From contig QEOQ01000207.1 of assembly GCA_010279815.1 (NCBI GenBank), positions 1,146,078 through 1,210,077 of the forward strand: a stretch of DNA of 64,000 bases. Reading direction: 5' to 3'. Positions 57,095 to 64,000 of this stretch are shown here, piece by piece (the stretch's first letter is position 1; each line of letters begins with the position of its first letter). This stretch comes from Brachionus plicatilis. Its lineage: Eukaryota > Rotifera > Eurotatoria > Ploima > Brachionidae. Under the pieces are notes generated by a model that was given only the letters and a program-made list of their open reading frames with translations, searched no databases and had not been told where the DNA came from. Position numbers and translations under genes: made by a program.

Positions 57095-58130
57095 TTAAAT
57101 ACTAAGGTCAGGAATTATTTTTTTATAATCACTCGATGTTTTTAAATATTTAAAGTGAATATATGGTAGAGTAAATAGTTCATTTTTAAAAAATTTTGGA
57201 TAATAAGCTATTTCTGGCTTTAAGTGTGGTACCCGAACGTCAGCCATAAAATACGCATAGAAAACAATTGACATATGTGAAGCTAAAAATATGAGAATAT
57301 GAAAAATACCATGAAAATAAGGAATTTTTATAGAAAGCCAAAAGTCACAAAAAACTCTGTCAGAAATCCAACAAATTATTGCTAAAAACCATACAAAAAT
57401 TGCTCTTTTTCCCAGTCTCATCACTGCAATCGGAGCTCTACGATAATAATGTAAAAAATTAATTCTAAAACAACTTTTAGACTAGAAATTTACGTTTTAA
57501 ATAAATAAACCATCACAGACATAATTGGAAGGCCAAACAGCATTAAAAAATATGCATTTAAATACGGATTCACAAAACAAAGTAATGTTATAAACGTTGT
57601 TGCTATACCGAATGCTAAATACCATTGCATTCTAATAGTTTAAAAAATAAAAATTTTTATCAACGTAAAAATAATTCTAACCTTTTGTGCTGAAAATACT
57701 CTGGTAAAAGTTTATCCGGAAAAAGGACTGCATAGCCGGCCATCAAGACCCATAAAATAGATAATTCATCCATCATTTGACCAGCCTTTAAAAGAAGTAT
57801 CATTTATTTATATAAAAGTAAATATAATACCATTGTTAAAGTTGCGTGAAAGTAAACAGAACCGATACCAGCAAAAACCAACATGAACCAAATTATATGG
57901 ATGCCTTGGGTTACTAATTTTGAATAACTTTTGAATAAAAATGACATTAAAGGAGGTACGATGAAAAAAATGATATTTGTTATCTGCAAAATCAAAATAA
58001 TTAGAAAAATTTTTTTTATAATTTTTAAATATAAATTTACTGTATTGAAAAATTCGGCTATTGATGACGTAATTTGGTAGTTTTTTTCACACCAGTCTAC
58101 GGCTGATGATCCTGAGCTGAAAAAATTCAT
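57095..58130 (-). CDS. ACER: alkaline ceramidase
   Basis: Five exons, 58041-58130, 57831-57983, 57682-57785, 57494-57631 and 57095-57437, give 275 aa, the usual size. The start reads SSAVDWCEKNYQITSSIAEF, the ACER hallmark. Zn/catalytic motifs: GSVYFHATLT (His), QMMDELSILW (Asp), WISDRVFC (Asp) and YFHGIFHILI (two His). About seven membrane helices are visible. The enzyme hydrolyses ceramide to sphingosine and fatty acid in ER/Golgi membranes. Which animal ACER (1, 2 or 3) it matches cannot be decided here. Confidence 0.93.
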
Positions 58131-58537
58131 TTAAGAGAAATTGCCAAAATTATGAAAATCAATTTTTTTTAGAACGAAAATTTTCAGTCAATATTTAAAA
58201 GCAAATTTTGTATTTATTTTCGGTCTTTCTTTAGGAAAGAGTAAAACTAAGATTTTTAATTTATTTTTAAAGGTAATTACCCAGCGTAGGAAACAATCTA
58301 ATTGCAAAGTTTTTCAAAAATTTGTTTTATTTAAAATATTTGGTTTAAAAAATTTAAGCTAAAATTTAAATTTTATCGAAATTTTTTTTTTTGTGAAAAT
58401 TTATAGATAGAGATTTAAAAACAATATCTTGTCATATTAATTTTTTTTTACTTAATTTTAATTAAAAAATGAATATATTAGTGAAATTGAAACCAAGTAT
58501 AAAAAAAAACACAAAAAATATTTAATTAACTAAATTA
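58131..58537. other. intergenic stretch
   Basis: AT-rich, with no gene recognised. It separates two minus-strand genes. Confidence 0.5.
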
Positions 58538-59536
58538 TTAATTTTTTGAATTTAATTTTTCTGAAATGGATTTTGCAGATTTCGATGGTAGCAATGTTCG
58601 AATTGATTTAGTGCTTTTGGTTTTACAGATGGATCTACCTATTTTATCAGCACTTTTCACTTTCTTTTTGGCCAAATCGGTCCTTTTATCCATATAAGCA
58701 ATTTTATCATTTTGTTTGTTTACCATATATCCAATATCAGAGGCCATTGTCTGCAGATCGTCCAGCTTATAAAAGATATTCTTTAAATTTTCATTCAATT
58801 TTTCTTTAGCGTCATTTATTGATTCAACATAATCCTCTTCAGAGTCCGATTGATTCAATGATTTCAGCGACTTAGTCTTTTTGTTTTTAGACACAGTAGA
58901 AATAGTGGAATCAACTTTTCTAAGTCTTATTCTATTGATAAAACTTTTTATATTTTCATTTTTTAAGCTAGATAGAGATTTTGCGCTCAGCATTCGTTTA
59001 AGACTGAATTTTTTTGTTTTTATTGACTCATCCGAAGAAGAATGTAACTCGGAAACATTATCAGATTCGGATGAATCTGTCTGTGACAATCTTCCCTTGC
59101 TAATAAATACACTGACCAAGGACTTATTATTTTTTTTTTTGGTTTTTTTCTTACCGCAGCAACAACAGAACAAATCGCTTAAAACTTCACAAAAACTTTT
59201 AAAGTCCAAACAACATTTAGAATTATTTAAATCATTTAAATTTTTTTCAACTTCATCTAATCCATTGCCCATTTTATCTATATCTTTTTCAATATTTTTT
59301 AATTTATCATCTTGTTCTGTCAGAAGCCTTGTTGCATTGTAGCCGAAAATTTCACTTCTATCACAATAATTTAGCATTCGCTTTGAGCTACATAATGCTT
59401 GATTAGTCAGCAATTTAACTCTTTCCTTAACTTCTTCATCAGTAAGCTCTAGTTTATTTTCGTCATATTTATTTCCAATCGTATCTCTATTGGAATTTGC
59501 CACATTGGTAAGGCTTTTGAAATTTGAATGAGCCAT
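58538..59536 (-). CDS. Qbc-SNARE, SNAP-25/23-like, with long linker
   Basis: An intronless 332-aa ORF. The first SNARE motif is at about 50-108 (SSKRMLNYCDRSEIFGYNAT, LLTEQDDKLKNIEKDIDKMG) with a central Gln at the ionic layer. A Cys cluster follows (KCCLDFKSFC, LFCCCCGKKK), the expected palmitoylation site that holds SNAP-25 on the plasma membrane. A Ser/Lys-rich linker of over 100 residues follows. The second SNARE motif is at about 255-310 (IFYKLDDLQTMASDIGYMVN, KQNDKIAYMDKRTDLAKKKV), also with a central Gln. The C-terminal ~35 residues are a Ser/Lys tail (STKSIRTLLPSKSAKSISEK) absent from SNAP-25. Human SNAP-25 is 206 aa. Confidence 0.78.
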   Translation of the reverse strand: MAHSNFKSLTNVANSNRDTIGNKYDENKLELTDEEVKERVKLLTNQALCSSKRMLNYCDRSEIFGYNATRLLTEQDDKLKNIEKDIDKMGNGLDEVEKNLNDLNNSKCCLDFKSFCEVLSDLFCCCCGKKKTKKKNNKSLVSVFISKGRLSQTDSSESDNVSELHSSSDESIKTKKFSLKRMLSAKSLSSLKNENIKSFINRIRLRKVDSTISTVSKNKKTKSLKSLNQSDSEEDYVESINDAKEKLNENLKNIFYKLDDLQTMASDIGYMVNKQNDKIAYMDKRTDLAKKKVKSADKIGRSICKTKSTKSIRTLLPSKSAKSISEKLNSKN

Positions 59537-59684
59537 GCCGACTTTTTTAGAGTATTTAATAGTAAATTTGGTTTAAATTATTCATTTCGTAGTCAAGATA
59601 AAAAAACAAATATTTAATAAATATAAAATAATTTTTATTTTTTTTTTGCTAAATATAAAATTAAAGTCTAAATTTAACAAAACT

Positions 59685-62600
59685 CTATCTCTTTTTCCAA
59701 GTGTAGCGTCTGCGTGCGCCTTCCTGTCCAGGCTTCTTTCTTTCTTTGACTCGTTTATCTGCTGTTAGAAGACCAGCAAGGCGAAGTTTTTCAATTGAAT
59801 CAGTCGATACAAAACAACATAGTGCTTTGGCAATAGCATATCTAGACGCTTTGGCCAAACAGCTCATTCCTCCATTATTTACTTCAAGTTCTATGTCAAA
59901 TTGATTTATTTTGTCAACCACTTTGAACGGAAATAAAAGTTGCTCTCTAATTAATTTATTAAAAATTATTTTCAAAATAAAAAGTTTATAACAGCTACCT
60001 TTGGGTGATGGAATCAAAAAAAGCTATATTAAAGTCTCCTTCAGGGGCTTTTATTTTAACTTGTCCTGTACCCTCAAATAATTTTAGTTTGACAAATGCT
60101 GTTCTTTGGCGTGCTTTAAATAAAATCAATTTAAATAATTTGAATGAAGTTTTAAAATAAATTGAAATAATTTTGGTTTTAAAATTTTAATTTGAAAAAT
60201 CTAAAAATTTCATTCCCTTAAACCTTGAAAACGATCAATCAATCGAAGAACGAAACTTACGTCTCAAGATACGAGAAGAAGAAGAATAATTTTAAAACAA
60301 ATTTTAAAATAATTATGAGAAACTGTTAAGTTGATAAGTAGAATTAGATATGTAATGAGAAAAATAATTTAAAGGGTCATGAAAAAATGGTTACAAGAGA
60401 GCTTATTAAAAATAATCATCATAGGGGTCAAAAATAGATTTTGAAACGACTGGAACCGTTTACCAAAAAAATTTGTCCAAGCAAATCTGTAAAACTTTTT
60501 CAAGGCAAGACTTGATGAATGGTTTATGGAACAGAAACTATTGTGATTTCAAAGAAATGCTGCAGCCTTATGACTCAACTTAACTTAACTTTTACAAAAT
60601 TACGTATTAACAAAGTTATGACACATTTTTTATGCCTAATAATTATTTTTTTTGACCGTTTAATTTAATTTCTGCATTTTTTAAAAAAAAAATATGATTT
60701 TGAATATTTTAAACTGAAGAATTTTCTTATTTTCTAAAAATAATTATTAACAAGAATGAAATTTTTCATATTTAATTTATATATAATTTTTATTTGAAAT
60801 TTAATTTTTGCTTATTTATTTTATTTTAAAAATTCTTGTTAATAATTCATCTTCTTTTAATTTGAACAATTAAATAAAATTTTTCATTTATAATTTAATC
60901 TTGAATCAACAATATTTTTAAAAATTAATTGATAAAATTTTTTTTTGCAATCAAAAAATAAAAAATTTTTTTGAATTCAAGCAAATCATGCTAATTTTTG
61001 ATCACAAGGTTTGATTTCGGTCTGGAGTTTAACTTTTGAAATACATATCTGGAATTAGAAGAAAAATCAAATTTTAGAAAGCTGACTTTTCAAAAAGTTC
61101 AATGTCTCAGCTAGTATTAAAGGCTTAGTATCCAAAAGTCAAAAACAAAAAGCTCTTATAGTTTTTACTTATTTCATTATAAGTAAATAAGAAAAAATAA
61201 GACCAACGATTTGTGTGCATTTCCTTTAGATAAAATTTTCTTTTATTTTAATATCAAGGTTTAAGACTATTCAACTTTTTATTATAATTAAATAAAAGGA
61301 ATAAATAATACCATATTTAGAAAAATTTTAAGAAAGATATCTCTGGGATTTAAAAACTAGTTGCTAAAATTGTCTGATATTATATTCAAGTAATCTATTT
61401 ACCAAAAGAAATTATTTATTTAATAATTCTAAGAATATTTTAATTTTTCTAGAAAATCACAATAAAATATCTTATGTAGTAGAGCTAATTTAAGAAAAAA
61501 GACAGAAAAATTAATATTTTTACCTTCTACTTCTTGATATTGTCTTCCTTTATCATCTTTCAGCACCTAAAAATAATTTATCAATTAATTATTATTTTAT
61601 TTGAATAGAAAAAAATTACCGAAGGTATTTCATTTAATTTTATGATCGGTTCAAAAGGAGTCAAGAATTGATTAATATACACTTGTTCTTTTTTTGATAA
61701 AGGGTGCTGGGCCAATTTTTCCAAAAGTATGATAAATTTTGTGTACTTTATTTTTTTAAATAATTTCAAAAATAAAAATGTCACAGTAAAATCTTACTTA
61801 CGCTAAATTCATCAATTTTAGTATTTAATTTTTTACACAACTCATTGCGACTTATCCATACCGAACCGGTCAAGTTTCTTAAAGAAATAAAAAATAATTT
61901 TTTTTAGAATAAGATGCCTTTCACATACATCTTAGTATCACTTTCACTTTGGTTTGTTCTAATCTTGCTCTTTATAAGACTCATAGCATCCTCCAGTTTG
62001 TTTAAATCTAAATATTTTTGAGTCAATTCCTTAATAGATTATAAATAAATTCGTTCTCAAATCAAGATTAATTCTAATTACATAAATAACTTGATAAAAC
62101 TCGGGGTTTCCGGTAAAGAATAAATGATGAATCGGGCGTCCATCTCTGCCAAAAGCAGCCACTAAATTATATTAGATTCAATAAAGCCTCTGTAAATAAA
62201 GTTCAACATACTTTTTGACTTTGGATAATAATCTTCTGGGTTCTTTAAGAACGGTCTGGCTTTTTTCTCAAATAGACCTGATGGTAGTAAATATTCTATA
62301 GCTCTCTAAATTAGGTAAATTAAAAATGAGGCTTTTTTTAATTTTAACATCTTACATTTATGTCATCTTGAGTAAAAGAATCCAAATTTTCGCCCATCAT
62401 TTTAGCCAAGTGCCGCTTGCCTATTTCAAATTCTTCAGTTTTGAATTTAATTAGAGATTCTGTACTTTGGAAAGAAATTATTTTTGAAAATTTTCGAATT
62501 TTTTTATTTAAAACGAACCTCTTTCGGCCAATTTTTCCAAATAATAGCTCATAGCCCGGCTAATATTTTCAGCTTTTGTATTTTGAACCGCTTCCTTGGA

Positions 62601-62771
62601 CTCCGAAAATGGTAATTTTATCTCAGAACTATTTTGACGACTTTTTTCATTATAGTCAAGTTTCGTTTGATTAAGCATAAAATATAGCTGGCTACTGGTG
62701 GACAATCTGCTTGCTGACACAGCGTTTAGTTTCAATGTGCTCAAAAATTTAGCTACTTTAAAGCAATTCAT
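59685..62771 (-). CDS. MRPS9: mitochondrial ribosomal protein uS9m
   Basis: Ten exons: 62519-62771, 62356-62459, 62212-62305, 62082-62161, 61929-62029, 61802-61877, 61620-61745, 61524-61566, 59999-60113 and 59685-59946, giving 417 aa (human 396). It opens with a mitochondrial presequence ([20 protein letters not shown]). Motifs shared with human: [39 protein letters not shown], then the S9 core [25 protein letters not shown] and [20 protein letters not shown], ending RRYTWKKR. uS9 contacts the P-site tRNA anticodon loop through its basic tail. The 1.4-kb intron 60114-61523 contains a LINE remnant. It is divergent from CTP synthase. Confidence 0.94.
60360..60570 (+). mobile_element. LINE 3'-terminal ORF remnant inside an MRPS9 intron
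   Basis: Plus strand across frame breaks: [20 protein letters not shown], then [15 protein letters not shown], then [17 protein letters not shown]. This is the RGH...K...R...F..R...WN.LP..VV.A.....FK.RLD pattern that ends many LINE ORF2 proteins. It is antisense to MRPS9. Confidence 0.6.

Positions 62772-64000
<1,229 letters not shown>

Noticed and set aside
58881..59342. 153-codon plus-strand frame opposite the SNARE gene
   Set aside because: Antisense of a Ser/Lys/Glu-rich coding sequence, giving Phe/Leu/Ser runs; the SNARE motifs on the minus strand explain it.

Overview
The window is AT-rich eukaryotic DNA with intron-containing animal genes. Most introns are 45-90 bp with GT-AG ends, and a few are 1-2 kb and carry transposon debris. 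The gene set is metazoan: MBD2/3, LARP7, the axonemal dynein light chain DNAL1, ZFYVE1/DFCP1, FAAP100, CUEDC2, an alkaline ceramidase, a cholinesterase-like GPI protein and a Qbc-SNARE. Base composition, intron size and repeat style suit a small lophotrochozoan such as a monogonont rotifer (Brachionus-like). That placement is inference. There is no operon logic: neighbouring genes do unrelated housekeeping jobs. Exon joins were built by hand from splice signals, reading-frame phase and family similarity.

Layout. 1-8 kb: 3' part of a gene with a Cys/His-rich UBR-like end (+), an intronless F-box/LRR gene (+), a possible AT-hook mini-gene (+), and the 60S maturation factor ZNF622/REI1 (+). 8.8-11 kb: LINE fragments and two unusual repeats. 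11.4-18.3 kb (- strand): an ADCK1-like mitochondrial atypical kinase with a pair of mutually exclusive exons, a 65-aa membrane microprotein, and succinate dehydrogenase subunit D. 20.4-23 kb: two tandem DNAL1 genes (+). 23.7-28.5 kb: ZFYVE1 (-). 28.5-34.8 kb: a gene-poor stretch with MITEs and LINE remnants.

34.8-36.2 kb: MBD2/3 (+). 38.7-39.6 kb: SAR1 (+). 40-41.1 kb: a piggyBac-type element nested in a hAT-like MITE. 41.8-43.5 kb: LARP7 (+). 44.7-48.1 kb: cholinesterase-like protein (+). 49.8-52.1 kb: FAAP100-like (+), convergent with a claudin-like four-pass protein (-). 55.2-59.5 kb: a piggyBac remnant joined to the stop codon of CUEDC2 (-), then an alkaline ceramidase (-) and a SNAP-25-like SNARE (-). 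59.7-62.8 kb: mitochondrial ribosomal protein S9 (-). It is divergent from CTP synthase (+), which runs off the window end; the two share a 269-bp intergenic promoter region.

Most notable observations: (1) frame-locked duplicated exons in the ADCK1-like gene; (2) a piggyBac TTAA target site that supplies the CUEDC2 stop codon; (3) an intron of that same kinase gene made almost entirely of one ~100-bp-arm hairpin; (4) MITEs with readable target-site duplications; (5) a candidate 25-bp intron in an AT-hook mini-gene. I saw no CRISPR array, rRNA or convincing tRNA.
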